This document shows positions 1 to 6,613 of a stretch of DNA of 11,318 bases, piece after piece. The notes below the pieces were generated by a model, which was given only the letters and a program-made list of their open reading frames with translations, had not been told where the DNA came from and made no database searches. The first letter of the stretch is position 1, and every line of letters starts with the position of its first letter. This DNA is from 630D-37 sp037447295 (GTDB lineage Bacteria > Chloroflexota > Anaerolineae > Anaerolineales > Villigracilaceae), in contig JBBIGZ010000088.1 of NCBI GenBank assembly GCA_037447295.1, positions 1 to 11,318 of the forward strand. Reading direction: 5' to 3'. A program made the translations under genes and the position numbers.

Positions 1-255
1 GGCGCCTTCAAGCACCACTCCCAGGTGTTTTAGGGCCTGGTATCGCTGGCGTTGGACGTTGAAGCCGGCCAGGATGACATGGCCGGCCGAGGGGGCGACC
101 AGACCGGCAACGATTTTGATCAGCGTCGTTTTGCCTGCCCCATTCGGCCCCAACAGGCCGAGCACTTCCTGAGCCCCTGCAGACAGAGATACGTTGTCCA
201 ACGCCCTGATGCGCCCGAGACTGTAGGTTTTACTTACACGGATTACTTCCAACAT
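1..255 (-). CDS. ABC transporter ATP-binding protein, N-terminal part (cut by window edge)
   Basis: The reverse strand reads in one open frame from an ATG at 255 to the window edge, giving the first 85 residues of an ABC ATPase. A textbook Walker A motif, GPNGAGKT, lies at residues 36-43, preceded by the usual beta-strand region (MLEVIRVSKTYSLG, then ALDNVSL) that wraps the nucleotide. The visible fragment ends in GVVLEGA, a stretch typical of ATPases that pair with ABC-2 type permeases (drug, polysaccharide or lipid exporters), so an exporter role is likely but not proven. The Q-loop, signature motif and Walker B lie outside the window. A GAGAAG Shine-Dalgarno-like sequence sits about 6 bases before the ATG and supports this start. 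The next upstream sequence is a decayed MFS transporter gene, so this ATPase probably starts its own transcription unit. Confidence 0.9.
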   Translation of the reverse strand, partial: MLEVIRVSKTYSLGRIRALDNVSLSAGAQEVLGLLGPNGAGKTTLIKIVAGLVAPSAGHVILAGFNVQRQRYQALKHLGVVLEGA

Positions 256-301
256 CGATGTCTTCTCGCAACAATCCGAGGATCGTCAGACTGTAGCGCC
301 T

Positions 302-328
302 ATTATACATCAGATATCGCTAAGTCAA
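302..328 (-). promoter_or_regulatory. Putative sigma70-type promoter of the ABC ATPase gene
   Basis: On the minus strand a perfect TATAAT (302-307) is preceded by TTGACT (323-328) with a short 15-base spacer; reading the -35 as TTTGAC gives 16. It lies about 50 bases before the ATG at 255 and overlaps the stop codon of the decayed MFS gene. That position fits transcription starting anew for the ABC gene. The short spacer is the weak point. Confidence 0.5.
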
Positions 329-1040
329 ACGCACCTCAGTGAAAAAAAAGCAAGCAGGGCCACAACAGTGAGACAAACGCCGGCGAAGAGGAAATATCCT
401 TGCACAGTTAGCACAAGAGACAAAGGGCCTCCTATTCCGACTCCCACAACACGTATCCCCATGGTATCTGTGGCCAGAATCGAGAATACCCGCCCTCGCA
501 CTTCGCCGGGGATGCGAGCCTGCGGAATGGAGGCAGAAAGAACTTCAGAGATGCCATCAAAGAATCCCACCAGGAAGAGCGTAAGAATCGCGATCCGCAA
601 GAGTGGGCTCGTCGAGAAGGCGACGATGGCTAGTCCGGTGAGAAGGATCGTGGTTAAGGTGCGCGCTTCCTCTCGGCCATGTCAAGCCCAAAGCCCGCTG
701 CGAAAGGCCCCACCAGCATGCCCAAAGAAAGAGCGGCACACACACGCCAAAACCCTGTGCATCTTGCTGAAGGTGTTGAGCCACAAAAGCAGGAAGCAGG
801 GCCAGAATTGTGGCACAGAAGAAGCCAAACACGAGGGTCACTCGGTTAAGATCCGCACCACACGTTCGTCCCATACAAAGCGGACGCCCGCCAGCAGTTC
901 TTGAGGGACCATGGTTGAGGTGACTTCTTGTCTCCACGGCTGCGGAAGCGGGCCAGTCCCATGAGCATGGCAGCAATGAAAAAGGAAAGCAAGCAGGTCT
1001 TCTTCTTGCACCGCATCAAAGTACGCTCCGAACCGACCAT
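325..1040 (-). pseudogene. Decayed MFS transporter (multiple frameshifts, N-terminal half missing)
   Basis: Fragments of a major facilitator superfamily efflux protein (MFS_3/EntS-like layout) are spread over the minus strand in changing frames. From the C-terminus upward: about 325-660 encodes a long membrane stretch including LFLVGFFDGISEVLSA and IPGEVRGRVFSILATDTMG. About 665-740 encodes LSLGMLVGPFAAGFGLD. About 742-840 encodes TLVFGFFCATILALLPAF. About 841-915 encodes ELLAGVRFVWDERVVRIL. About 910-990 encodes LSFFIAAMLMGLARFRSRG. Each join needs a frame switch (near 661, 735-747, 838 and 905-920), and one switch falls in a CACACACA run. The joined order matches the middle and C-terminal half of an MFS protein. 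The first five or so membrane helices are not recognisable upstream, so a deletion is likely as well. The upper limit (1040) is approximate. Assembly errors could explain one frameshift but hardly four plus the missing half. Confidence 0.8.
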
Positions 1041-1357
1041 CTATCTTCAGGAATGCTTCGTCATCTTTGCCGCCAATTTCATCCGTTGGGCATCTCTCTG
1101 GCTGACCCATCAGACCCTCCCGGAAGCCAACAGTCTGAATGCTCACAAAATGGGTATCAAGTGCAGGTGGGCGCTTACCTCTCCGCATAAGTCATCCAGA
1201 ATTCAGATGGCAGGTTGTTAAAGTGCAGCAGGCACAGCCTTTATGCAGGCAAAGTGCTTCGTTTGCCAGACAGAAACTCTCTGCCTCCAAAGAAACCAAG
1301 ATTTTGGTTTTTGGTGCCGTTTTTCGTGAAATCACATCTGATTGCACAACCGTTGCG
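1041..1357. other. Gene-free stretch between the decayed MFS gene and ychF
   Basis: I see no supported gene here. Open frames on both strands are short, lack a Shine-Dalgarno and show no family motifs. The part next to the MFS remnant may be unrecognisable debris of its N-terminal half. The only structure noticed is the small inverted repeat at 1293-1310. Confidence 0.5.
1293..1310. repeat. Small inverted repeat downstream of ychF
   Basis: AAACCAA (1293-1299) and TTGGTTT (1304-1310) form a 7-bp stem with a GATT loop, about 50 bases past the ychF stop. The stem is AT-rich, and in the ychF direction no T-run follows it, so it is at best a weak terminator. Confidence 0.3.
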
Positions 1358-2416
1358 TTAGATATTGAAACGGATGTGGAGGATATCTCCATCTTTGACC
1401 AGGTAATCTTTCCCTTCCAGGCGTAGTTTGCCGCGCGCCCTGGCTTCTGCCAAGCTGCCGAGCGCGATCAGATCCTCATAGGATACGACTTCGGCACGCA
1501 CGAAACCGCGCTGTAGGTCAGTATGGATAACGCCCGCCGCTTCCCAAGCGGTGGCGCCGCGGCGTACAGTCCAGGCACGCACTTCGTCTTCGCCTACGGT
1601 GAAAAAAGATTGCAGCTGGAGCAGTTCGTAGGAGAGGCGGATCACACGCGAGAGGCCCAGTTCCTGGATGCCATATTCGGCCATGAAGAGCATGGCATCT
1701 TCCGGCGGTAGCTGGGCCAGCTCCATCTCTAGTTTCCCTTGCAGGGCGATGGAGGGGTGATCAAGCGGGATCTGCGGCGGGGATTGGCCTTCCCCAAGGT
1801 TGAAGACGGTGAGGATGGGCTTGCGCGTCAACAGGCCAAAGCTGGCCAGTTCGCGCGTTTCTTCGGCACTTAAATCCAAGCTCCGCAAAGGCGTGCCGCT
1901 TTCTAGGGCCTGATGCAGGCGGTTGAAGAGGGCAGTTTGTCGTTCATTGAGGGCTTTATCGACTCCCCCTTTGCGGCGTTCTTCGGCTAGGCGCTCCAGC
2001 TTCCGCTCTACCATGACCAGATCGTTCAGCAGGAGCTCGCCCAACATGCTTTCCACATCGCGTGCCGGCTCCACGGAACCGGCCGGATGCGGCACGTTTT
2101 CATCCTCAAAACAGCGCACCACGTGGATGAAACCATCCATTTGGCTCAGCTGATTGAGCAACGGCCCGGCAATGCCTCCTTTGGAGGCACTTCCTTCTAA
2201 GCCGGCAATATCGGCATAGGTCACTTTTGCATAGATCGTCTTGCGCGGCTTGAACATCGCCGAGAGTCGATCGATGCGTTCATCCGGCACATCTACAACA
2301 GCCGTATGCACTTCCAGTTTTCCGGAAGAAGCCTTGATCGGCGCATGACCGCGCGTGAGTGCATTGAAAAGGGTGGTTTTTCCTGCCTGCGGCAGGCCGA
2401 TGATTCCCAGTTTCAT
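1358..2416 (-). CDS. ychF: YchF/OLA1-family GTPase-like ATPase (Obg-related)
   Basis: A 352-residue protein of the YchF branch of translation-factor-class (TRAFAC) P-loop proteins. These act on ribosome-linked or stress processes and often prefer ATP over GTP. The sequence shows a Walker A (GLPQAGKT, residues 7-14), a G3 motif (DIAGLEG, 69-75) and a degenerate G4 (NLGE, 206-209) in place of NKxD, as the family normally has. A coiled-coil-like middle (about 125-175) follows. The C-terminal TGS/DUF933 domain (about 268-351) contains RGFVRAEVVSYEDLIALG and ends in GDILHIRFNI. The length is close to E. coli YchF (363 residues). The P-loop and the missing TIEPN switch motif indicate a divergent subfamily rather than the housekeeping type. 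Start at 2416: an AAAAGG element lies about 6 bases upstream. It is divergent from the tRNA-Leu gene, and the two promoters must share the gap of about 50 bases. Confidence 0.9.
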   Translation of the reverse strand: MKLGIIGLPQAGKTTLFNALTRGHAPIKASSGKLEVHTAVVDVPDERIDRLSAMFKPRKTIYAKVTYADIAGLEGSASKGGIAGPLLNQLSQMDGFIHVVRCFEDENVPHPAGSVEPARDVESMLGELLLNDLVMVERKLERLAEERRKGGVDKALNERQTALFNRLHQALESGTPLRSLDLSAEETRELASFGLLTRKPILTVFNLGEGQSPPQIPLDHPSIALQGKLEMELAQLPPEDAMLFMAEYGIQELGLSRVIRLSYELLQLQSFFTVGEDEVRAWTVRRGATAWEAAGVIHTDLQRGFVRAEVVSYEDLIALGSLAEARARGKLRLEGKDYLVKDGDILHIRFNI

Positions 2417-2417
2417 C

Positions 2418-2447
2418 TTGACCTTTTGGCTTGAAGTTTGTTATACT
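2418..2447 (+). promoter_or_regulatory. Promoter of tRNA-Leu
   Basis: TTGACC (2418-2423) and TATACT (2442-2447) are separated by 18 bases. That predicts a transcript start near 2454, just upstream of the mature tRNA 5' end at 2467. The -35 lies directly against the start codon of the divergent ychF gene. Confidence 0.7.
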
Positions 2448-2466
2448 ATGGGTGACAACAGAATAC

Positions 2467-2549
2467 GCCGAAGTGGCGGAACTGGCAGACGCGCACGACT
2501 CAAAATCGTGTTCCCTCGTGGAGTGTGGGTTCGACTCCCACCTTCGGCA
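2467..2549 (+). tRNA. tRNA-Leu (anticodon CAA)
   Basis: An 83-base class II tRNA. The acceptor stem GCCGAAG (2467-2473) pairs with CTTCGGC (2542-2548), with A as discriminator. The anticodon arm CACGA/TCGTG closes the loop CTCAAAA, giving anticodon CAA, which reads the leucine codon UUG. The long variable arm (TCC, loop, GGA) and the T arm GTGGG-TTCGACT-CCCAC complete the leucine-type fold. The 3' CCA is not encoded (TTA follows), so it must be added by a nucleotidyltransferase. A promoter lies immediately upstream and a hairpin terminator immediately downstream, making this a single-gene transcription unit. Confidence 0.96.
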
Positions 2550-2561
2550 TTATAACATGGG

Positions 2562-2597
2562 GCGCTTTCTTCGCAGCGGAAAGAAAGCGCTTTTCTT
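2562..2597 (+). terminator. Rho-independent terminator after tRNA-Leu
   Basis: A perfect 10-bp stem, GCGCTTTCTT (2562-2571) with AAGAAAGCGC (2581-2590), encloses a 9-base loop and is followed by TTTTCTT. It lies 12 bases after the tRNA 3' end and is the clearest terminator in the window. Confidence 0.85.
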
Positions 2598-2635
2598 GTC
2601 CTCTCTTTCACGAAACACCGGCAAGGAGGTGCGAG

Positions 2636-2755
2636 ATGAAAATTGGGTTGATATTGCTGGTGTTCGATCTCGTTCTCTTCCTGATTTACCCGGTTCTCTA
2701 TATCTACGGCTGGCTGCGACGATCCTGGACGGGACACAGGAGACATCGAATCTAG
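2636..2755 (+). CDS. Small single-pass membrane protein (39 residues), unknown function
   Basis: A 39-residue open frame starts at the ATG at 2636. It is preceded by AAGGAGGT (2623-2630), a near-perfect Shine-Dalgarno with ideal spacing of 5 bases. That is the main reason to believe it is translated. The protein has a short lysine-bearing N-terminus, one hydrophobic helix (about residues 3-25, GLILLVFDLVLFLIYPVLYI) and a basic tail (about 28-38, rich in R, H and W: LRRSWTGHRRHRI). The positive-inside rule would put the tail in the cytoplasm. A single aspartate (residue 11) inside the helix is unusual and might be functional. It lies just behind the tRNA terminator. I see no clear promoter of its own between 2597 and 2620, so it may depend on read-through or on an unrecognised promoter. 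I do not recognise the family. It could still be a chance frame, but the ribosome site makes that less likely. Confidence 0.6.
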   Translation: MKIGLILLVFDLVLFLIYPVLYIYGWLRRSWTGHRRHRI

Positions 2756-2848
2756 TCGTTGTTCTCCTCGAGAAAAAGCTCGTTGGAGTTTTCAAGCGTT
2801 TTGAGGGCGCCATTTCGCTATGGAGGAGAAGAAAGGACCTCTATCTGT

Positions 2849-2887
2849 GTTCCATTTCGCCAGGGTGGGGTATGGAACGATGTTTTT
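2849..2887 (+). terminator. Weak stem-loop with T-run after the small membrane protein gene
   Basis: GTTCCAT (2849-2855) and ATGGAAC (2872-2878) form a 7-bp stem with a 16-base loop, followed within a few bases by a run of five T (2883-2887). It could end plus-strand transcription from the small gene and separates it from the convergent SDR operon. The long loop and offset T-run make it a tentative call. The rest of 2756-2912 shows nothing I can interpret. Confidence 0.35.
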
Positions 2888-2912
2888 GTAGTAAACTCAT
2901 CAAATAGTCTTC

Positions 2913-4166
2913 TCACTGGCCTCTGACCGACGCTTGCTTCCAAACCAGAAGAGAGAGCATCGGCCAGAGTAATCGCCCCGTAGCACCATGTGGATAGAAA
3001 AATAAGCTTAGGCGCATAACCCGTCCACTGGTTTTCCATTCCCACCACCAACACCCCAGGAAAGTATCTTTCACCAGCCGCCGTAGATTGGCCTCCTCGA
3101 CCTCCACCAACCACCCTTGTGCATAAAGGCGCAAGAGGACCTCCGAGAATGCTTCTTTGTCGATCAGCTGAAAACATTCCGAACGTATGAACATTCCCTG
3201 TGTATGCAAAGAGCACACTGGGGTGCAGTTAGATTCCCAAAATCGCCATAAAAATTGAGGATGGGTGCGTTGAAGGGCTTTTTGTATTGATTCGGCGCAC
3301 GAAAATTGAGCCAAATCTCGCAGGAGTGGATGGGTGATGTCTGCTCGCAGGTAGGTTTCGTTGAGCAAGCCCTCGATGAGCGCTCGAGTTACCGATAAGG
3401 GAACGCCTGAAAGTGCCGTTGTCAGGCGGGCCACCAACCCTAATGGGAACGGAAAGGGTAAAGAGAAAATAAGGGGATTTTTGCCGCGTACCTGAGCATA
3501 AGTGCGGAGTACATCGGCATACGTCAAGATATTTGGGCCACCGATCTCATATTCCCCAACCATATCGGCATGTTCTAAAGCGCTCAAAAGAGCCGCCAGC
3601 ACGAGTTCGATATCCGCCGGCTGGGTACGGTTGTGTGCCCAGGGAGGCAGGGGCAAAATCGGTAACGTATCCACCAGTCCGCGGATCATCTCGAACGAAA
3701 GGCTACCTTGGCCGATGATGATCGCCGCTCGCAACTCGATCACCGGCACAGCGCCTTCTCGTAGGATGCGGCCGGTTTCCAGGCGCGAACGGAGGTGCGG
3801 AGCGATTGGAGTACCTTCTCCTGGCACCAGGCCGCCGAGGTAGATAATACGCTGCATGCCGGCCTGGGCCGCAGCACAGGCAAAATTTTGTGCTCCTTGT
3901 GCTTCCGCCTGCGTATGTCCTTTTCCCAACCCCATGAGATGCACCAGATAGAATGCAACATCTATCCCGCGACAGGCATTCTCCAGCGTAGATGGTTTCA
4001 GAATGTCCCCTTCACAAACTTCCACCTGCTCGGCCCAAGGCGCGTGGAGCAGCGCTTGCCGATTTCGCACCATAGCCCGCACTACGTAATCCTGCTCCAG
4101 CAATAGCGGGATCAGATGGCGTCCCACGAAGCCATCTGCACCTGTGACCAGCACGCGAGGCTTCAT
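2913..4166 (-). CDS. NAD(P)-binding SDR-family protein, shortened paralogue of the upstream SDR-DUF2867 protein
   Basis: A 417-residue protein whose N-terminal Rossmann domain carries the dinucleotide signature TGADGFVG (residues 8-15) and the atypical/extended SDR pattern RIIYLGGL (106-113). There is no classical YxxxK catalytic pair, as in NmrA/YbjT-like members. It resembles its upstream neighbour throughout the first 300 residues or so. Shared blocks include PWAEQVEV, FEMIRGLV and a glycine motif around residues 208-210. It is therefore a tandem paralogue. Its C-terminus (about 320-410) keeps the beginning and end of the DUF2867-like region (QGMFIRSECFQLIDKEAF; FFYPHGATGRLLWP) but lacks the central block rich in W and R. 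The start at 4166 is chosen because ATGA couples it to the upstream stop and GGAGAGG stands 3-9 bases before. The frame stays open further upstream to 4247, inside the preceding gene. Substrate unknown. Confidence 0.85.
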   Translation of the reverse strand: MKPRVLVTGADGFVGRHLIPLLLEQDYVVRAMVRNRQALLHAPWAEQVEVCEGDILKPSTLENACRGIDVAFYLVHLMGLGKGHTQAEAQGAQNFACAAAQAGMQRIIYLGGLVPGEGTPIAPHLRSRLETGRILREGAVPVIELRAAIIIGQGSLSFEMIRGLVDTLPILPLPPWAHNRTQPADIELVLAALLSALEHADMVGEYEIGGPNILTYADVLRTYAQVRGKNPLIFSLPFPFPLGLVARLTTALSGVPLSVTRALIEGLLNETYLRADITHPLLRDLAQFSCAESIQKALQRTHPQFLWRFWESNCTPVCSLHTQGMFIRSECFQLIDKEAFSEVLLRLYAQGWLVEVEEANLRRLVKDTFLGCWWWEWKTSGRVMRLSLFFYPHGATGRLLWPMLSLLVWKQASVRGQ

Positions 4167-5620
4167 GTCCTCTCCCGATGGATCGTTTTGGCGCGTTCGA
4201 TGATCTTGCGCATGAGCCCATCGAAGATAAATTTGTGAAAAGGCCAAAGAAGATACCAGTAGATCAGCCCGCCGAGGCCGCGCGGCGCAAAATAGGCCGT
4301 GATCTGGAAACAGGTTTTTTCTCCCTCTTGTGGCACGGACTCGAACTCTAACCAGGCTTTACCCGGCACCTTCATCTCAGCGCGCAGCCGAAGCAGACGC
4401 GGCGCTTCGATGGCCTCCACGCGCCAAAAGTCCAGGGCTTCACCTGGGCGCAATTCGTCTGGGTGACGGCGCCCGCGGCGTGTGCCCACGCCACCGACGA
4501 GTTTATCCAGCCAGCCGCGCACTTCCCAGGCCCAATCCATATAGAGCCAGCCGCGCTCCCCGCCCAACCCACAATAGGCGCGGAACAACGCCTCCGCCGG
4601 TAAATCGACCAGCGCCTGACGCCGCTCGATCATCATCCCTTCTTCGACCTTGAAGGTGTAGGGACGCACATCCCCGACCGTGGTCACCAGTGCATCGGAC
4701 CAGGAGGTTTCCACATCGTCGCGGGCAATGCGACCCAGTGCCAGACGCACAGCGGAGCGAAAATCCAGCGGCTCGATTTCGGGGAAAAGCTGTTTGGCTA
4801 GATCGTGGTGGACGATGAGATCGGTGTGCAGGCCTTCGATCAGCGGCAGCACAGCCCACCACGTCACCGGTGTCACCATATGCACCCAATAGGCTGAAAG
4901 GCGAGGGGCATAGAATGGGGTCGGAATGAGATAGCGCTTCAGGCCGCGTTCAGCGGCATATTCCAAGAGCATTTGGGCGTAGGTGAGCTGCGTCGCGCCG
5001 CCGATCTCGATCAATTTTCCGATGCTTTCCGGTTTTTCCAGGGCCTGGATCAGATATTCCAACACGTTGCGAATGGCGATCGGTTGAGCCTGCGAAAAGA
5101 ACCACTTCGGGCAGATCAGGATCGGCTGACGTTCAACCAGGTAACGGATCATCTCGAAAAGCAGGCTACCGGAGCCGACAATCATCCCGGCGCGGAATTC
5201 GGTGACCGGCACATTTCCCTGGCGTAGGATGTAACCGGTCTCATGCCGGGCGCGCAGATAGGGTGAGAGGGGAGCAGTGGGGTGTACGAGTTCTCCCAAG
5301 TAGATAATGCGTTGCACGTTTTGTGCTTCGGCGACTTGGGCAAAGGTTCGGGCGACGCGCAATTCCCGTTCCACATCCACCCTCCCCCCTTGCATTCCGT
5401 GAATCAGATAGTAGGCCACTTCCACACCTTGCGTGGCCTGGGCCAAGGAGGTCGCGTCTAAGGCATCTCCTTGCACGATCTCGACCTGATCGGCCCAAGG
5501 TCGCCCACGCAGGCGCTGCGCATCGCGCACCAGGCAGCGCACCTGATGCCCGGCCTGGAGCAAACGCGGTGCCAGGCGACCGCCGACATAACCGGTGGCG
5601 CCGGTCAAAAGGATGTGCAT
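4163..5620 (-). CDS. SDR-family NAD(P)-binding protein with C-terminal DUF2867 domain (YbjT-like)
   Basis: A 485-residue two-domain protein. The N-terminal Rossmann domain starts at once with LLTGATGYVGGRL (residues 4-16, GxxGxxG dinucleotide-binding loop). It continues through a GDALD acidic block (51-55) and RIIYLGELVHP (104-114), matching atypical SDRs of the NmrA/YbjT type without the YxxxK pair. A C-terminal DUF2867-like domain occupies about 325-475, with the markers GWLYMDWAWEVRGWLDKLVG (357-376) and LIYWYLLWPFHKFIF (452-466). The same architecture occurs in E. coli YbjT, whose reaction is not settled to my knowledge; a quinone or lipid-linked redox role is possible but is inference. 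It starts 5 bases after the panB stop with an AAGGATAGG ribosome site, so the two are co-transcribed. Its stop overlaps the start of the next gene as ATGA. Confidence 0.9.
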   Translation of the reverse strand: MHILLTGATGYVGGRLAPRLLQAGHQVRCLVRDAQRLRGRPWADQVEIVQGDALDATSLAQATQGVEVAYYLIHGMQGGRVDVERELRVARTFAQVAEAQNVQRIIYLGELVHPTAPLSPYLRARHETGYILRQGNVPVTEFRAGMIVGSGSLLFEMIRYLVERQPILICPKWFFSQAQPIAIRNVLEYLIQALEKPESIGKLIEIGGATQLTYAQMLLEYAAERGLKRYLIPTPFYAPRLSAYWVHMVTPVTWWAVLPLIEGLHTDLIVHHDLAKQLFPEIEPLDFRSAVRLALGRIARDDVETSWSDALVTTVGDVRPYTFKVEEGMMIERRQALVDLPAEALFRAYCGLGGERGWLYMDWAWEVRGWLDKLVGGVGTRRGRRHPDELRPGEALDFWRVEAIEAPRLLRLRAEMKVPGKAWLEFESVPQEGEKTCFQITAYFAPRGLGGLIYWYLLWPFHKFIFDGLMRKIIERAKTIHRERT

Positions 5621-5625
5621 GATAC

Positions 5626-6495
5626 CTATCCTTCTTCGGCGAGCATGCGCTTCAGGGCTTCGAATTCCTCATCCGGCATGCCAAACCAGTTTTCCGGTTG
5701 CGGGAAACGACGCTCGATGACCTCTTCGCGGTAGGCCTTTAGCCCATTCAGGATCAGCCCGGCGGCATCGCCATAGACTTTGGCCATCTTCGGCTTGAAG
5801 CGCGGGTAGAGGCCGAACATATCATGATAGATCAACAGCTGACCATGCGCGTGAGGCCCGGAGCCCAGGCTCATGATGATGCAATGTTCGGCGCGCTCGG
5901 TGATGATCTGACACACCCGATCAGGGACCATTTCGAGTAGGATCATGAATGCCCCGGCCTGTTCCAGGATTTTAGCATCCTCGATGATGCGTTTGGCCAG
6001 CGCTGCTGTCTTTCCCTGCAGGCGGAAGCCACCAAGCATGGAGGCCGATTGGGGCGTCAATCCTAGGTGTCCGATCACGGGTATGCCCGCATCCACGATC
6101 GCTCGAACGCGTTCGGCCATGGCTGCGCCGCCTTCGAGCTTGATGGCATCGCAGCCGGCTTCGGCCATAAAGCGGCCGGCATTGCGCACGGCGATCTCGT
6201 TGGAAGGCTGGTAGCTCATATAGGGCATATCGCCGACCACAAAAGCCGTCGGTGCGCCGCGCCGAACCGCCTGCGCATGGCGGATCATGTCATCCATGGT
6301 CACGGGCAGGGTACTCTCGTAGCCGAGCATCGTCATTCCCAGGCTATCGCCCACCAGGAGCATTTCGATGCCGGCTTGTTCCATCAACCAGGCAGTGGGA
6401 TAGTCGTAGCAGGTCAACCAGGTGATCGGCTCCCCCTTTTTCACCTTTTCAAACAGATACGGCAGGGTGATCTTTTTGCGAGAGGCTTCAGACAT
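5626..6495 (-). CDS. panB: 3-methyl-2-oxobutanoate hydroxymethyltransferase (pantothenate biosynthesis)
   Basis: A 289-residue PanB. It transfers a hydroxymethyl group from 5,10-methylenetetrahydrofolate to 2-oxoisovalerate to make ketopantoate, the first committed step towards pantothenate and CoA, in the cytoplasm. The TIM-barrel landmarks are present: VGDSLGM (residues 48-54) and VGDMPYMSY (87-95) with the two metal-binding aspartates (D50, D89). K119 lies in AIKLEGG, IGHLGLTPQS spans 141-150, and the catalytic glutamate is E188 in LLEMVP. One usually conserved patch reads GPHAHGQ (213-219), where related enzymes have an acidic residue (CDGQ or TDGQ). Length and all other motifs are normal. 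Start: GGGAG lies about 7 bases before the ATG at 6495. It heads an operon with the two SDR genes; no panC or panD is in view. Confidence 0.96.
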   Translation of the reverse strand: MSEASRKKITLPYLFEKVKKGEPITWLTCYDYPTAWLMEQAGIEMLLVGDSLGMTMLGYESTLPVTMDDMIRHAQAVRRGAPTAFVVGDMPYMSYQPSNEIAVRNAGRFMAEAGCDAIKLEGGAAMAERVRAIVDAGIPVIGHLGLTPQSASMLGGFRLQGKTAALAKRIIEDAKILEQAGAFMILLEMVPDRVCQIITERAEHCIIMSLGSGPHAHGQLLIYHDMFGLYPRFKPKMAKVYGDAAGLILNGLKAYREEVIERRFPQPENWFGMPDEEFEALKRMLAEEG

Positions 6496-6543
6496 GGCTC
6501 ACTCCCAAAACGGTTTTGAATGCCGCTTACAGGTTCGCTTCCC

Positions 6544-6549
6544 ATTATA
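6544..6549 (-). promoter_or_regulatory. Putative -10 box of the panB-SDR operon
   Basis: A perfect TATAAT on the minus strand lies about 49 bases before the panB ATG, directly preceded by TG. No good -35 hexamer is found at 16-18 bases, so recognition would rely on the -10 region or an activator. Confidence 0.45.
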
Positions 6550-6556
6550 CAGGAAA

Positions 6557-6584
6557 TCGACAAGCCAAAGTGTGGTATCATAAA
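6557..6584 (+). promoter_or_regulatory. Tentative promoter of the tatA-phosphatase operon
   Basis: TCGACA (6557-6562) and CATAAA (6579-6584) are 16 bases apart on the plus strand and about 30 bases upstream of the tatA-like start. Both hexamers are imperfect. The -10 lies inside the inverted repeat at 6570-6591. Confidence 0.3.
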
Positions 6585-6591
6585 TCCACAC
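6570..6591. repeat. Inverted repeat in the panB/tatA intergenic region (possible operator)
   Basis: GTGTGG (6570-6575) and CCACAC (6586-6591) are perfect inverted 6-base arms around a 10-base AT-rich centre (TATCATAAAT). Arm length and centre spacing fit a dimeric repressor or activator site. The repeat covers the probable -10 area of the plus-strand operon and lies upstream of the panB promoter. It could instead be a leader hairpin. Confidence 0.4.
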
Positions 6592-6613
6592 GACTACTTG
6601 AAGGAGATGAAAG

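Noticed and set aside
368..904. A 178-residue plus-strand open frame across the decayed MFS gene
   Set aside because: Low-complexity, arginine/serine-rich translation with no family pattern; it is the complementary shadow of the MFS remnants.
1293..1310. Inverted repeat as a strong ychF terminator
   Set aside because: The stem is AT-rich and has no T-run in the ychF direction; kept only as a weak repeat.
2467..2755. tRNA-Leu 3' end as an integration site for a mobile element
   Set aside because: No repeat of the tRNA 3' end and no integrase were seen in the window.
2431..2907. A 158-residue plus-strand open frame running through the tRNA
   Set aside because: It reads across the tRNA and its terminator, has no ribosome site, and shows no domain; the credible gene in this area is the 39-residue frame in another phase.
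4166..4247. Longer start for the second SDR gene at 4247
   Set aside because: It would overlap the preceding coding sequence by 85 bases and precede the Rossmann motif with an unrelated peptide; the ATGA start at 4166 has a good ribosome site.
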